From contig NZ_JAFELM010000043.1 in assembly GCF_016890225.1 (NCBI RefSeq), positions 1 to 64,000 on the forward strand: a DNA stretch of 64,000 nt. Direction: 5' to 3'. Below, piece after piece: positions 43,661 through 53,466 of the stretch. The stretch is from Bacillus suaedaesalsae. Lineage in GTDB: Bacteria; Bacillota; Bacilli; Bacillales; SA4. The number at the start of each line of letters is the position of its first letter. The stretch's first letter is position 1. The notes beneath the pieces were generated by a model that worked only from the letters and a program-made list of their open reading frames with translations, was not told the origin of the DNA and ran no database searches. The position numbers and the translations under genes were made by a program.

Positions 43661-45343
43661 ATGAAAAAGGAACTATTATCCGATATTGAAATTGCTCAAC
43701 AAGCAACATTAAAACCTATTTATGAAATCTCTGAAAATCTTGGTATTACAGAGCAAGAACTTGAACCTTATGGTCACTATAAAGGTAAATTAAGTTTAGA
43801 TATAATGGACCGATTAAGAGATACAAAGGACGCACATGTCATTTTGGTGACATCGATTAACCCAACTCCAGCAGGTGAAGGGAAGTCTACGGTTACAGTT
43901 GGACTTGGACAAGCATTACACAAACTTGGCAAAAAATCGATTATTGCAATGAGAGAGCCATCTCTTGGACCAACTATGGGGATTAAAGGTGGAGCAACGG
44001 GAGGAGGCTATTCACAGGTTGTGCCAATGGAGGATATAAACCTGCACTTCACTGGTGATATACACGCAATTACAACTGCAAATAATGCATTAGCAGCGTT
44101 TATCGACAACCATATACAACAAGGAAACAAGCTGAAAATTGATCAACGCAGAATTGTTTGGAAGCGTGTTGTGGACTTGAATGACCGTGCTTTACGTCAA
44201 GTTATTGTAGGTTTAGGCGGTCCGTTGCAAGGTGTTCCCAGAGAAGATGGATTTGATATTACGGTTGCTTCAGAAGTTATGGCTGTTCTTTGCTTATCGA
44301 CAAGTATTATGGACTTAAAGAACAGACTAGGAAGAATAGTAATTGCCTACAATGTGGATAAAGCACCTGTTACTGTAAAGGAATTAGGCTTTGAAGGTGC
44401 ATTAACTATGCTTCTAAAAGACGCCATTAAACCAAATCTTGTTCAAACATTAGAAAACACTCCAGCTATAATTCATGGTGGTCCGTTTGCGAATATTGCA
44501 CATGGCTGTAATAGTGTCATTGCTACTAAAATGGCAGCGAAGCTTGGAGATTATGTAGTGACTGAAGCTGGGTTCGGAGCAGATTTAGGGGCAGAGAAAT
44601 TTTTACATATAAAATGTCAATCAGCTGGTATCGAGCCGAGTGCAGTGGTCATCGTTGCTACGATCCGCGCTTTGAAAATGCATGGTGGACAAGCGAAAAG
44701 TGAGTTAAAAAATGAAAACGTGGCCGCTCTAAAAAATGGGGTTGAAAATCTAGAAAAACATATTGAAACGATTCAATCATTCGGACTTCCTTTCGTTGTG
44801 GCTATCAATCGATTTATTACCGATAGCGACGATGAAGTTAACTTGCTACTAAATTGGTGCAAGGAGAAGAATGTACGTGTCTCGTTAGCTGAAGTTTGGG
44901 AAAAAGGTGGAGAGGGCGGAATTGATTTAGCGGAGAACGTATTATCTGCAATTTCTTCAGAATTAAATGAATTTCGTGCACTATACAATGTAAACGAATC
45001 GCTTGAATCAAAAATTAATACAATTGTCCAAAAGGTATACGGTGCAAAAGGTGCTGAATTTAGTGCAACTGCCCGTAAACAATTAGAGCAATTCGAACAA
45101 TTAGGATGGGGTAACCTTCCGATTTGTATGGCTAAAACACAATATTCATTATCTGATGATCCCTCAAAGCTAGGACGTCCTACAGATTTTACTGTAACGA
45201 TTAGAGAATTAAAGGCATCTATCGGAGCAGGATTTATTGTTGCGCTAACTGGTGCAGTTATGACAATGCCAGGGTTGCCCAAGGAACCTGCAGCTTTAAA
45301 TATGGACGTAACAGAAGATGGGAAAATAACAGGATTATTCTAA
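43661..45343 (+). CDS. fhs: Formate-tetrahydrofolate ligase
   Basis: 560 residues, the family length. [18 protein letters not shown] is the ATP-binding loop, with [23 protein letters not shown] and [18 protein letters not shown] following; the C-terminus shows [14 protein letters not shown]. The enzyme makes 10-formyl-THF from formate, ATP and THF, feeding purine and fMet-tRNA synthesis. ATG 43661 has GAGGGG seven bases upstream. Single gene, not in an acetogenic cluster, so a one-carbon salvage role is likely. Confidence 0.97.
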   Translation: MKKELLSDIEIAQQATLKPIYEISENLGITEQELEPYGHYKGKLSLDIMDRLRDTKDAHVILVTSINPTPAGEGKSTVTVGLGQALHKLGKKSIIAMREPSLGPTMGIKGGATGGGYSQVVPMEDINLHFTGDIHAITTANNALAAFIDNHIQQGNKLKIDQRRIVWKRVVDLNDRALRQVIVGLGGPLQGVPREDGFDITVASEVMAVLCLSTSIMDLKNRLGRIVIAYNVDKAPVTVKELGFEGALTMLLKDAIKPNLVQTLENTPAIIHGGPFANIAHGCNSVIATKMAAKLGDYVVTEAGFGADLGAEKFLHIKCQSAGIEPSAVVIVATIRALKMHGGQAKSELKNENVAALKNGVENLEKHIETIQSFGLPFVVAINRFITDSDDEVNLLLNWCKEKNVRVSLAEVWEKGGEGGIDLAENVLSAISSELNEFRALYNVNESLESKINTIVQKVYGAKGAEFSATARKQLEQFEQLGWGNLPICMAKTQYSLSDDPSKLGRPTDFTVTIRELKASIGAGFIVALTGAVMTMPGLPKEPAALNMDVTEDGKITGLF

Positions 45344-45392
45344 AATTGATGATTGTATTACAATGTCATGAAGCAAGAGGGGAGCTCTAGAT

Positions 45393-45902
45393 TTGTTTGA
45401 TCCAACAATCTTTGATAACCTAAAGATAATAATTGAAGGTGCGGTATACGATCGTGATTTAGATGGTGATTGGTTGGTTATCGATCGAAAAGATATTGTT
45501 GATTTAGCGACAATGTCAAGACAATTTTCCGTTTCCTTTCAGCTATTAGAAAAGGAACATTTGAGTTGTACGTGGTTTTTAGCATCATCAGTAGAACAGC
45601 TAGCTAGTGAGCTGACTAATCGAGAGGAAACTTTACATGGTTGTTCAACATGGTTGGAATTTTTAATTCAATTGGAAGATGAAAAAGTAGATATAGAACA
45701 GATATACAAGATAATTTCCCGGAAGTGGGAAAACCGGGAGATTCTCTGTACAAATTTACAAACATATCCAGCCACAAATAGCTCCACTCTAAAAGTAGAA
45801 GTGAGATTTAATCGAGTAATCCGAGAAGAAGATATAGACGATTTACAAGAAATGTTAAATTATATGGAAGAGACATTACATGCTTTGCATGAAAACAGCT
45901 AG
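45393..45902 (+). CDS. Hypothetical soluble protein, 169 aa
   Basis: TTG start with GAGGGGAG nine bases upstream. Acidic, with a possible RNA- or ligand-binding alpha/beta look (RKDIVDLATMSRQFSVSFQL, LKVEVRFNRVIREEDIDDLQ). No family recognised. The DEAD-box gene begins ten bases after its stop, suggesting co-expression and perhaps a partner role. Confidence 0.65.
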   Translation: MFDPTIFDNLKIIIEGAVYDRDLDGDWLVIDRKDIVDLATMSRQFSVSFQLLEKEHLSCTWFLASSVEQLASELTNREETLHGCSTWLEFLIQLEDEKVDIEQIYKIISRKWENREILCTNLQTYPATNSSTLKVEVRFNRVIREEDIDDLQEMLNYMEETLHALHENS

Positions 45903-45912
45903 GAGAATGCAA

Positions 45913-47127
45913 ATGGAATTTTCAATAAATGAGTTTAAAGGATTTATAAAGGATGCATGGGTTGGTGCCGGGTTTACAACTTTTACAGATGTTCAAAAGC
46001 AATCAATTCCTAAAATGATGAACAAGGAAGATATCATAGTTGAGTCACCGCCAGGAACAGGTAAAACACTGGCATACTTATTACCGATCTTACAATCGTT
46101 ACAAGAAGACACAAAGAGTCCTCAGGCTGTCATTATTGCACCAACAAGAGAATTAGTGATGCAGATTCATGATGAGGCAACACGATTTTTAAAGGGAAGT
46201 CCGTTTTCTTCCGCAACCTTTATCGGTGGTGCGGATCTTAAACGACAAGTCGAAAAGCTGAAAAAACATCCTCAAATTATTGTAGGAAGTCCACATCGTC
46301 TTGTAGAGTTAATTGAAATGAAAAAATTAAAGATGCATGAAGTGAAGACAATCGTAATCGACGAAGCGGATCAATTAGTCGGATCTGGTGTTACAAAAGA
46401 GATGGATCGAATTGTACAATCTGCCCTGCGTGATCGTCAATTAGTTGCGTTTTCTGCAACATTGCCCCCTAATACAGTGGAACTATTGCAAATGAAAATG
46501 AACAATCCGAAAAAAGTTCAAATACAAACTGCTGTTGAAGCGAGAGAAAACACGCAATTTTACTATGTCGTTTGTGAACGTCGTGATAAAATTGACTACT
46601 TACGCCGTATATTGCATACAGAACCAAATATAAAAGCGATTGCGTTTATTAATGATTCTTTTCATTTAGAAGCGTTAGCATCGAAAATGAAATATAAGAA
46701 GATTGAAGCAGGCGTCTTATATAGTCAATCTACACAAGCGGAGAGAGAAGCAACGCTTAAAAAGTTCCGATTAGGAAAGTATCAGCTCCTTTTAGCTACC
46801 GATGTAGCAGCTAGAGGTTTGGACATTCAAGGAATTACTCATGTTGTTCATTTAGATATTCCAGATCAAATCGAGCCATTCGTTCACCGTTCAGGTCGAA
46901 CTGGAAGAATGGGGGCAAAAGGAACAGTTGTTGCACTTGCAACTCCTTATGAAGAGAATGTCTTGCAAAATTATGATCGAAGATTAAATCTATCCCTAAA
47001 GAAAATGGATTTACATAGAGGACAATGGACAGATCAGAAGCCTGTATACGAGAAAAAGAAACCTATGCAAGTGAGTAAAGGTAAGCCAAACTCGAAGTCA
47101 TTTAGTAAAAACAAAAATAAAAAGTAG
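45913..47127 (+). CDS. DEAD-box RNA helicase, YfmL-like
   Basis: 404 residues. Motifs in order: ESPPGTGKTLAYLLP, PTRELVMQI, VIDEADQL (DEAD), SATLPP, ATDVAARGLDI and HRSGRTGRMG. The basic C-terminal tail (KKKPMQVSKGKPNSKSFSK) would bind RNA. Closest to B. subtilis YfmL, which helps 50S ribosome assembly; this assignment is by overall pattern. AGGAG seven bases upstream supports ATG 45913. Confidence 0.88.
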   Translation: MEFSINEFKGFIKDAWVGAGFTTFTDVQKQSIPKMMNKEDIIVESPPGTGKTLAYLLPILQSLQEDTKSPQAVIIAPTRELVMQIHDEATRFLKGSPFSSATFIGGADLKRQVEKLKKHPQIIVGSPHRLVELIEMKKLKMHEVKTIVIDEADQLVGSGVTKEMDRIVQSALRDRQLVAFSATLPPNTVELLQMKMNNPKKVQIQTAVEARENTQFYYVVCERRDKIDYLRRILHTEPNIKAIAFINDSFHLEALASKMKYKKIEAGVLYSQSTQAEREATLKKFRLGKYQLLLATDVAARGLDIQGITHVVHLDIPDQIEPFVHRSGRTGRMGAKGTVVALATPYEENVLQNYDRRLNLSLKKMDLHRGQWTDQKPVYEKKKPMQVSKGKPNSKSFSKNKNKK

Positions 47128-47150
47128 GTAATTCCAAAAGGAGAGCTTAT

Positions 47151-47633
47151 ATGTCAATTTTTGATTATAAAGCATTGACAATAAAAGGCGAAGAAAAACT
47201 TCTAAAGGATTTTGAAGGAAAGGTCTTGTTAGTCGTTAATACTGCAAGCAATTGTGGCTTCACACCACAATTGAAGGAACTTCAGGAGCTTTATGAATCC
47301 TATAAGGATCAAGGCTTTATCATTCTTGGATTTCCAAGCAATCAGTTTATGAATCAAGAGCCAGGATCCAATCAAGATATTCAAGAGTTTTGTCAGTTGA
47401 ACTACGGAGTAACGTTTCCTATGTTTGGAAAAATTCATGTGAATGGATTGAATGCTCATCCTCTGTTTACCTACTTAACAGAGCAAGAAAAAGGTTTTCT
47501 TGGTTTAAAAGCGATCAAATGGAACTTTACGAAGTTTTTAATTAATCAACAAGGTGAAGTAATAAAGCGATATTCACCATCCACTAGCCCCTTAGCTATC
47601 CAAAAAGATATAGAAGAGCTTTTACAAGCATAA
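47151..47633 (+). CDS. Glutathione peroxidase-like thiol peroxidase (BsaA)
   Basis: 160 residues. Peroxidatic Cys35 in NTASNCGFTPQ, Gln65 in GFPSNQF and Trp124 in IKWNFTKF form the family's catalytic group. Bacillus members use thioredoxin rather than glutathione and remove hydroperoxides. AAAAGGAG precedes the ATG. It lies 23 bp after the helicase gene and ends with a terminator. Confidence 0.93.
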   Translation: MSIFDYKALTIKGEEKLLKDFEGKVLLVVNTASNCGFTPQLKELQELYESYKDQGFIILGFPSNQFMNQEPGSNQDIQEFCQLNYGVTFPMFGKIHVNGLNAHPLFTYLTEQEKGFLGLKAIKWNFTKFLINQQGEVIKRYSPSTSPLAIQKDIEELLQA

Positions 47634-47634
47634 A

Positions 47635-47676
47635 AAAAATCGAGATAACAATGCATTTAATTGTATCTCGATTTTT
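47635..47676 (+). terminator. Terminator of the helicase-peroxidase unit
   Basis: AAAAAATCGAGATA-CAATGCATTTAATTG-TATCTCGATTTTTT. Confidence 0.85.
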
Positions 47677-47835
47677 TAATTGTATTTTTTAAGGAGACCA
47701 TTGAAATATGTGGCTAAACTAATGTTGATTTAAATTCTGAAAATTCCTTTACATAATATTGAGATGTCATTTATAGTTAAAAGGTGGTTATTCCAATTTT
47801 TACTAAATCACACAAAAATAATAAGGAGGAGATGT

Positions 47836-47898
47836 ATGATGATGAAGTTAAAGAAGGTACAAAAGGAATTACAAGACAATAGGAAAATTGAGACGTAG
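47836..47898 (+). CDS. Short leader-type ORF, 20 aa
   Basis: AAGGAGGAGATGT precedes three consecutive ATGs; the product is MMMKLKKVQKELQDNRKIET. It ends 21 bp before the next gene's ATG. The strong ribosome site and position suggest translation, either as a microprotein or as a leader affecting the downstream gene. No hairpin was seen that would prove attenuation. Confidence 0.4.
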   Translation: MMMKLKKVQKELQDNRKIET

Positions 47899-47919
47899 TT
47901 ACTAAAGTAGGAGGTTTAT

Positions 47920-50900
47920 ATGGAACACACAAAACAAAAGATTAAAATAGTAGAGTATAATGAAAAGCTTGCAGCTGGTGTCGCGGAGATGTGGAATTTA
48001 AGTCGTGATGGATGGGGTGGAGATTCCCACGTTACAACTGAGGAAAAAGTCCGTACACAAGAAGCCAACTCTAGTAATCTGAATTTATATTTAGCGATGG
48101 ACGATGAAACAGTCGTTGGATATTGTGGATTATCAGAATATCGTGAGGATGAAGGTGCACTATATATTCCACTACTGAATGCAAGAACGGATTATCATGG
48201 AAGAAAGATTGGGAAGAATCTTGTATTAAAAGCAATTGAGAGAGTAGTAGAGTTAGGCTGGCCACGCTTAGATTTATACACGTGGGCAGGAAATACGAAG
48301 GCTGTTCCGCTTTATAAAAAGTGCGGTTTTTTCTGGGAAGATCGTGATGATACGACCCATTTAATGAATTTCATGCCAACTGTTTTAACAACAGAGGCAG
48401 TAAATGATTTCTTTGAAAATACAGATTGGTATGCTTTAAGCACAAGAGAAATTGAAGTTACTCCAGATGGACGTAAAGAAAATGACTTCACGTATTACGA
48501 GTATAAGTGGGAAAACGATAATCAAAGCTTACGTATGGAATTTGAACGCACTGGTAGAGGCTTACGATTAATCGAAACAGATGATTATTTGATTTCGGCA
48601 GAGTTAGAGAACTTTACATTAGTTTGTAATTCCGAATATGAGATTCGTTATTTTGTGAAGAATAAATCTGGTAAACCCCTCCAAATTGAACTAAGCGGTG
48701 AGAATCATAAACTTGTAAACTATTCCTATAAAAAAGTTGTAGAAGTTAACGACGAACTAGAACTAAAAGCAACATATAAATTAGGGGAATTCGAAGAGGA
48801 ACAAAGTAACTGGAGGACACATCCTTCTGTTGTAACGAATTTGTTGATTAATGGAAAGAAAGCAAAATTTTCAATTGGATTGTTACCGAAGTTACCAGCC
48901 AAATTGAAAGCTACGTTACCGGGATATCAAAGCTATGTAAATGTTCCGTCAAGCTTTTATATTGATATTGAAAATAACCTTACAAGTAAAGCAACCTTTA
49001 CAATTCAGATTCCTGAAAGTGAACTTCTTATTTTACAACAACCTACCTTTACAGTTGAATTAGAACCTAAAGGGAAGATATCTGTTCCGGTACTATATGT
49101 TCTAAAAGACCACGGCTTTTACTCACCCAATTTAGCAATAACCGTGAGAACAGATAATGGTGAGGAACTTCGCTTTTCAAAGAAAATAGGGATTGGTTTT
49201 AAAGGACTAGGTACAGCATTTTCAGGCGAGTGTGATGACTATTGGCACATATATAATGGCCTTTACCATATGTACTTAGATAAACTAGAAAATGACACGA
49301 TACCAGGTAGATTAACTAAAGGCACGCAAAAGACAATTGGAATGTTCCCAAAGATCGGGAAGCCTTATTCGAGTGAATTCTCAAAGAGAAAGCCAAGTTC
49401 AGTGCGTTATGAAGAAAAAAAAGGTCGTATTTCATTAATTGCAACCTATGAATCTACAGATTTTCCGAATCTTGAATTACAGAGTGTAGCAACGTTATAC
49501 CCTGAAGGATTACTGGAGCAAATGTATTATGTGAAAAATACTAATTCAGTAGAAACCGAAACTCCTATTTGGTTGAATCAATCCATCTATCACGAACTAT
49601 ATAAGCCAGTGTTTGTGATGAACAATAAAGTAATTGAAGTTAATGAACAGGCACATGCAGATTATGGCCTTTGGGACAGTAAGCAGTTAACCGAAAACTG
49701 GCTTGTTTCAAGATACTCTCCATATTTACATGGGATATCTTGGCCAACTAATTGTAAAATTAACTTTGAGACTTGGTATTTATATGTAGAGCATGATTTA
49801 GGTGTGATCCCTGCAAATTCCATTCGTAAAACGGAACCTGTCTATCATTCATTTGGTGCCTATCAGTCATGGGAAGATTTTAGAGACTTTGCGAATAAAG
49901 GGAGAATGGATAAGGAAGTTATCTATGAGGATCTCTCAATGGTTACCAAGCTAAATAAACATGATTCAGTAGATGTTAAATTCTCTGATCTGAAAAGTAG
50001 CTATTTCCAAGGTACTGTTGAAATGAATCATAACAATCAAACAATTTATGAAAGCTCTTTTACATTAGAAAATGAAACAAAAGAAATTAATGCAACAGCA
50101 ATAGTAGACCTTAAACCGTTGGATCATGTAAACGTACATTACGAGATTAATGGAATGGAAGAAACAAAAAATACAATCGTGTTCAATCCTACTAACCATA
50201 AAGTAGTTGTAGAGAAAATAAATAAAGATGGGCATGAAGTGCTAGAAGCAACAAATGGTTGCATTACAATTGCAGCTGCAGGTTCATTTTATCCAGCATT
50301 GTTTTCACTGCAATTGTTAGATAAGGAATGGTTAGATACTTCCTTTCCAATCTTAAAACCGAGATCATGGTGGAATCCATGGAGTGGAGGTATTCGCTCT
50401 GGCATTACAGGGGTAACTCATAAATCGTTTGCAAAAGAAAAAACAGAAGTGACAGAAGCTTCTCTATTCGATCAATATGGAAGAGAGTGGAAAGGTATTA
50501 ACCTGTCCATTGTTTTTAAAGAAAATGAAGAGGTTAAGGGACTAGCTATTGAGCAATATTATGTCATGTTACCGGGTGTTCCTGTTGTAGCTTATTGTAC
50601 GAAATTTATACAAGAAACAGGAAAGTACTACCATTATAAAAAGTGGTTCTCAGAATGTGCATTTCTGCCAGGTAAGACAATGGACTCTTCTTGGATCAAA
50701 GGTGCTTCACAAGATAAGAAATACTTAGCTGGCCATACGGAATATAAGACGGAATTAGAGAATCATGTATTGATTGGTTCGAAGGATGACCAAAGGATTC
50801 TTCAAATCATTACTGACCGTGAGTCCATTGATGTTGAGTCGTATGTCAATAAAGAAATCCTTTCTCTTGCAATTTGGAGAGAATTTCACTTAGCTCAGGG

Positions 50901-51018
50901 CGAACAATATTTATCATCACCGACATTTTTTGTTGGTCATGAATCTATTTTGTCTGAAAATGAAGTAAAGCAGCTTCAACGATTGACGTTTAAAGAGGGG
51001 TACTATGAAAATCATTGA
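47920..51018 (+). CDS. GNAT acetyltransferase fused to a large beta-sandwich protein
   Basis: 1032 residues. Residues 1-155 are a GNAT domain: NARTDYHGRKIGKNLVLKAI is the acetyl-CoA loop and YTWAGNTKAVPLYKKCGFFW the C-terminal signature. Residues about 160-1030 are beta-rich with no membrane helix or signal peptide. One part (about 250-430) looks like Ig-fold/CARDB-type modules (VNVPSSFYIDIENNLTSKAT, VELEPKGKISVPVLYV). A later part (about 440-660 and 800-1010) recalls galactose-mutarotase-like sandwiches (LYPEGLLEQMYYVKNTNS; LAIEQYYVMLPGVPVVAYC). It overlaps the amidohydrolase gene by 14 bases. Cytosolic carbohydrate or conjugate processing is inferred. Confidence 0.8.
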   Translation: MEHTKQKIKIVEYNEKLAAGVAEMWNLSRDGWGGDSHVTTEEKVRTQEANSSNLNLYLAMDDETVVGYCGLSEYREDEGALYIPLLNARTDYHGRKIGKNLVLKAIERVVELGWPRLDLYTWAGNTKAVPLYKKCGFFWEDRDDTTHLMNFMPTVLTTEAVNDFFENTDWYALSTREIEVTPDGRKENDFTYYEYKWENDNQSLRMEFERTGRGLRLIETDDYLISAELENFTLVCNSEYEIRYFVKNKSGKPLQIELSGENHKLVNYSYKKVVEVNDELELKATYKLGEFEEEQSNWRTHPSVVTNLLINGKKAKFSIGLLPKLPAKLKATLPGYQSYVNVPSSFYIDIENNLTSKATFTIQIPESELLILQQPTFTVELEPKGKISVPVLYVLKDHGFYSPNLAITVRTDNGEELRFSKKIGIGFKGLGTAFSGECDDYWHIYNGLYHMYLDKLENDTIPGRLTKGTQKTIGMFPKIGKPYSSEFSKRKPSSVRYEEKKGRISLIATYESTDFPNLELQSVATLYPEGLLEQMYYVKNTNSVETETPIWLNQSIYHELYKPVFVMNNKVIEVNEQAHADYGLWDSKQLTENWLVSRYSPYLHGISWPTNCKINFETWYLYVEHDLGVIPANSIRKTEPVYHSFGAYQSWEDFRDFANKGRMDKEVIYEDLSMVTKLNKHDSVDVKFSDLKSSYFQGTVEMNHNNQTIYESSFTLENETKEINATAIVDLKPLDHVNVHYEINGMEETKNTIVFNPTNHKVVVEKINKDGHEVLEATNGCITIAAAGSFYPALFSLQLLDKEWLDTSFPILKPRSWWNPWSGGIRSGITGVTHKSFAKEKTEVTEASLFDQYGREWKGINLSIVFKENEEVKGLAIEQYYVMLPGVPVVAYCTKFIQETGKYYHYKKWFSECAFLPGKTMDSSWIKGASQDKKYLAGHTEYKTELENHVLIGSKDDQRILQIITDRESIDVESYVNKEILSLAIWREFHLAQGEQYLSSPTFFVGHESILSENEVKQLQRLTFKEGYYENH

Positions 51019-51859
51019 TGCACATATTCACTATTCAAAAATCAATAGCTTTAAAGAAACAGCTAATCAAATCTCAAAGGTAGATTATAGTTTTGAGGGA
51101 ATACAAAAGGAATTTAAAGAAAATAATGTTGTATTAGGTATTGCAATGGGGGTTACCGAAACTAACGGAGAAGGCTTTCCAGATTCAGCCTCTCCTACCC
51201 CTATGGGAATAGATTTAACTGAGGATGTTCCTTCAAACATTGTATACTGTGCAGGCATTAATCCTTTCAAGCTAGATGACGCTGCGCTCAAACAGTTAAG
51301 AAATGACCTAGAAAAAAAAGAATGTGTTGGGATTAAAATATATTTAGGGTATTATCCATTTTTTGCGTATGATGAGGTGTACGAACCTGTTTACAAGATT
51401 GCAAAGGAATTTAATGTTCCAGTTGTGTATCATACAGGTGATACATATTCTGAACGAGGAAGACTTCGTTTTTCACATCCATTATCAATAGATGAAGTAG
51501 CAGTCAAACATCGAGACATGACGATCATGATGGCCCACTTCGGAGACCCGTGGGTGTTGGATGGAGCAGAGGTTGTCTACAAAAACAGTAATGTGTTTGC
51601 TGACCTATCTGGGCTAGTTGTTGGAGCAGACGGAGATATTAAGAAGCTTCAAGATACAAGATTCTTTGATCATTTACTACATGCGTTAACATTTACGAAT
51701 AACTACGAAAAATTCTTATTTGGTACAGATTGGCCACTAACACCAATAAAGCCTTATGTAAATTTTATTCAAGATATTATTCCAACTGAGTATCATGAAC
51801 AAGTATTTTACGAAACTGCCCTGCAAGTCTTTCCAAAGATAAAGCCGTTTCTAAAGTAG
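51005..51859 (+). CDS. Amidohydrolase-family (TIM-barrel) metal hydrolase
   Basis: 284 residues. Metal ligands are His7 and His9 (IDAHIHYS), Lys111 (VGIKIYLGY; may be carboxylated), His143 (VVYHTGDT), His178 (MMAHFGDP) and Asp242 (FGTDWP), the amidohydrolase-2 pattern. It hydrolyses C-N, C-O or decarboxylates small aromatics in relatives. It overlaps the end of the GNAT-fusion gene, so both are translated together. Substrate unknown. Confidence 0.87.
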   Translation: MKIIDAHIHYSKINSFKETANQISKVDYSFEGIQKEFKENNVVLGIAMGVTETNGEGFPDSASPTPMGIDLTEDVPSNIVYCAGINPFKLDDAALKQLRNDLEKKECVGIKIYLGYYPFFAYDEVYEPVYKIAKEFNVPVVYHTGDTYSERGRLRFSHPLSIDEVAVKHRDMTIMMAHFGDPWVLDGAEVVYKNSNVFADLSGLVVGADGDIKKLQDTRFFDHLLHALTFTNNYEKFLFGTDWPLTPIKPYVNFIQDIIPTEYHEQVFYETALQVFPKIKPFLK

Positions 51860-51862
51860 ATG

Positions 51863-51892
51863 AAAAGTACGAGGAAATCTCGTGCTTTTTCT
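51863..51892 (+). terminator. Terminator after the amidohydrolase gene
   Basis: AAAGTACGAG-GAAAT-CTCGTGCTTTTT with a wobble pair. Confidence 0.82.
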
Positions 51893-51928
51893 TTGGAATT
51901 GGAGACCTAAGGCTATATCATGAAACAA

Positions 51929-51948
51929 GACATAGCATTTGCTATGTC
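51929..51948 (+). promoter_or_regulatory. Perfect 8-bp hairpin before the murE ribosome site
   Basis: GACATAGC-ATTT-GCTATGTC ends six bases before AAGGAGGAGG. It could influence translation or bind a repressor. Confidence 0.45.
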
Positions 51949-51970
51949 TTCTAAGGAGGAGGAAGCTATA

Positions 51971-53449
51971 ATGATTCTTAGTAAACTGCTAGAAGGATTA
52001 GACTTTGAATTGTTATCTGGAAGATTACATACGGATGTTAAACACCTATCATACAATTCACAAGAAGTAAGTGTGGGTTCATTATTCTTATGTATAAAGG
52101 GTAAAAAACACGATGGTCATGACTTTGTGCAAGAGGTTATTAATCGGGGTGCTACCGTAGTCGTTGTAGAGAATAATATACAACTTCAAACAGGTAAAAC
52201 TACTGTTGTAAAAGTATCAAACACTCGAGAAGCAATGGCAATCATGGCTAGTAATTTTTATGAACGTCCGAGCGATTTTTTTAAGTTAGTAGGTATTACG
52301 GGTACAAATGGAAAAACTTCTGTAACGAGTATGCTTTCTTCTGTCCTCATGAAACTAAACCAAAAGGTCGGCACAATTGGAACACTTGGTTATTTAGTTA
52401 ATAATCAAAGGTTAGACATGAAGCAAACTACCCCGACAACTCCAGAATCATTAGATTTACAGGCTGTATTTTCGGAAATGAGAAGAAGAGAAGTACAGTA
52501 TGTTGTGATGGAAGTATCTTCAATGGCACTAGAGATGAAAAGAGTAAGTAATCTTCGGTTTGATGTTGGGATCTTTACGAATTTAACTCAAGACCATTTA
52601 GATGATCATGGTACACTTGAAAACTACAAAATGGCAAAGCTAAAGTTATTCCCACTATCCGAGCGAGCGGTTGTGAATATTGACGATGAAATATCAGGCG
52701 AGGTATGTGAACAAGTTTCTGGTGAGTTAATCACTTACTCAATTAACAATAGTTCAATATTAAAAGCTACAGAGTGGAAAAATGATATTTCAGGTTCTTC
52801 ATTTACCCTTGTTTATGAAGGAAGCAATTACAATGTAAAAACAATAATCCCTGGGCTTTTTTCTGTCTATAATGCATTAGCTGTCATTGGAACTTGTATT
52901 CAATTTGGATTTCAAATAGAAAATATTATTAGCGCATTAAGTGAAACACATGCAACACCTGGACGGTTTGAGGTAGTTGAAACACATCAAAATTTCACTG
53001 TGATTGTCGATTATGCCCATTCTCCAGATTCATTGGAGAATATCATGAAAACAATTAAATCATTCAGCATTAATCGACTGATTACCGTATTTGGCTGTGG
53101 AGGTAACCGAGATCGTACAAAACGTCCGATCATGGGCACAATAGCAAATGAATACTCAGATGTATGTGTCATTACATCCGATAATCCTAGATATGAAGAC
53201 CCAGGGGTCATTATTCAAGATATACTTAAAGGAATTAAGGATATGAAGAAAGTTCACGTCCACATTGACCGAAAAACTGCAATAAAAAATGCACTGAAAC
53301 TTGCCCAAGAAGGCGATGTTATATTAATTGCAGGTAAAGGTAACGAAGATTACCAAATTATAGGGGATGAGATAATTCATTTTGATGATCGTGAGGTTGT
53401 GAGAACTATTCTAAAAGAAAATATTGTTAATCACCAAGAGCCAAAGTAA
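51971..53449 (+). CDS. murE: UDP-MurNAc-tripeptide synthetase (MurE paralogue)
   Basis: 492 residues. Mur ligase ATP loop GITGTNGKTSVTS (about 108-120), FTNLTQDHLDDHGT, VDYAHSPDSLENIM and DNPRYEDP. The DNPR motif is typical of meso-diaminopimelate-adding enzymes. It adds the third residue to UDP-MurNAc-dipeptide. It is not in a division/cell wall cluster, so it is likely a second copy. ATG 51971 has GGAGGAGG nearby; the frame extends to 51920. A terminator overlaps its stop. Confidence 0.92.
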   Translation: MILSKLLEGLDFELLSGRLHTDVKHLSYNSQEVSVGSLFLCIKGKKHDGHDFVQEVINRGATVVVVENNIQLQTGKTTVVKVSNTREAMAIMASNFYERPSDFFKLVGITGTNGKTSVTSMLSSVLMKLNQKVGTIGTLGYLVNNQRLDMKQTTPTTPESLDLQAVFSEMRRREVQYVVMEVSSMALEMKRVSNLRFDVGIFTNLTQDHLDDHGTLENYKMAKLKLFPLSERAVVNIDDEISGEVCEQVSGELITYSINNSSILKATEWKNDISGSSFTLVYEGSNYNVKTIIPGLFSVYNALAVIGTCIQFGFQIENIISALSETHATPGRFEVVETHQNFTVIVDYAHSPDSLENIMKTIKSFSINRLITVFGCGGNRDRTKRPIMGTIANEYSDVCVITSDNPRYEDPGVIIQDILKGIKDMKKVHVHIDRKTAIKNALKLAQEGDVILIAGKGNEDYQIIGDEIIHFDDREVVRTILKENIVNHQEPK

Positions 53450-53466
53450 GGCTCTTTTTTCTTTTT
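53437..53466 (+). terminator. Terminator overlapping the murE stop
   Basis: AAGAGCC-AAAGTAA-GGCTCTT followed by TTTTCTTTTT. Confidence 0.8.

Noticed and set aside
44773-45282. 169-codon minus-strand frame
   Set aside because: Wholly antisense to the fhs coding sequence, with no ribosome site and no recognisable product.
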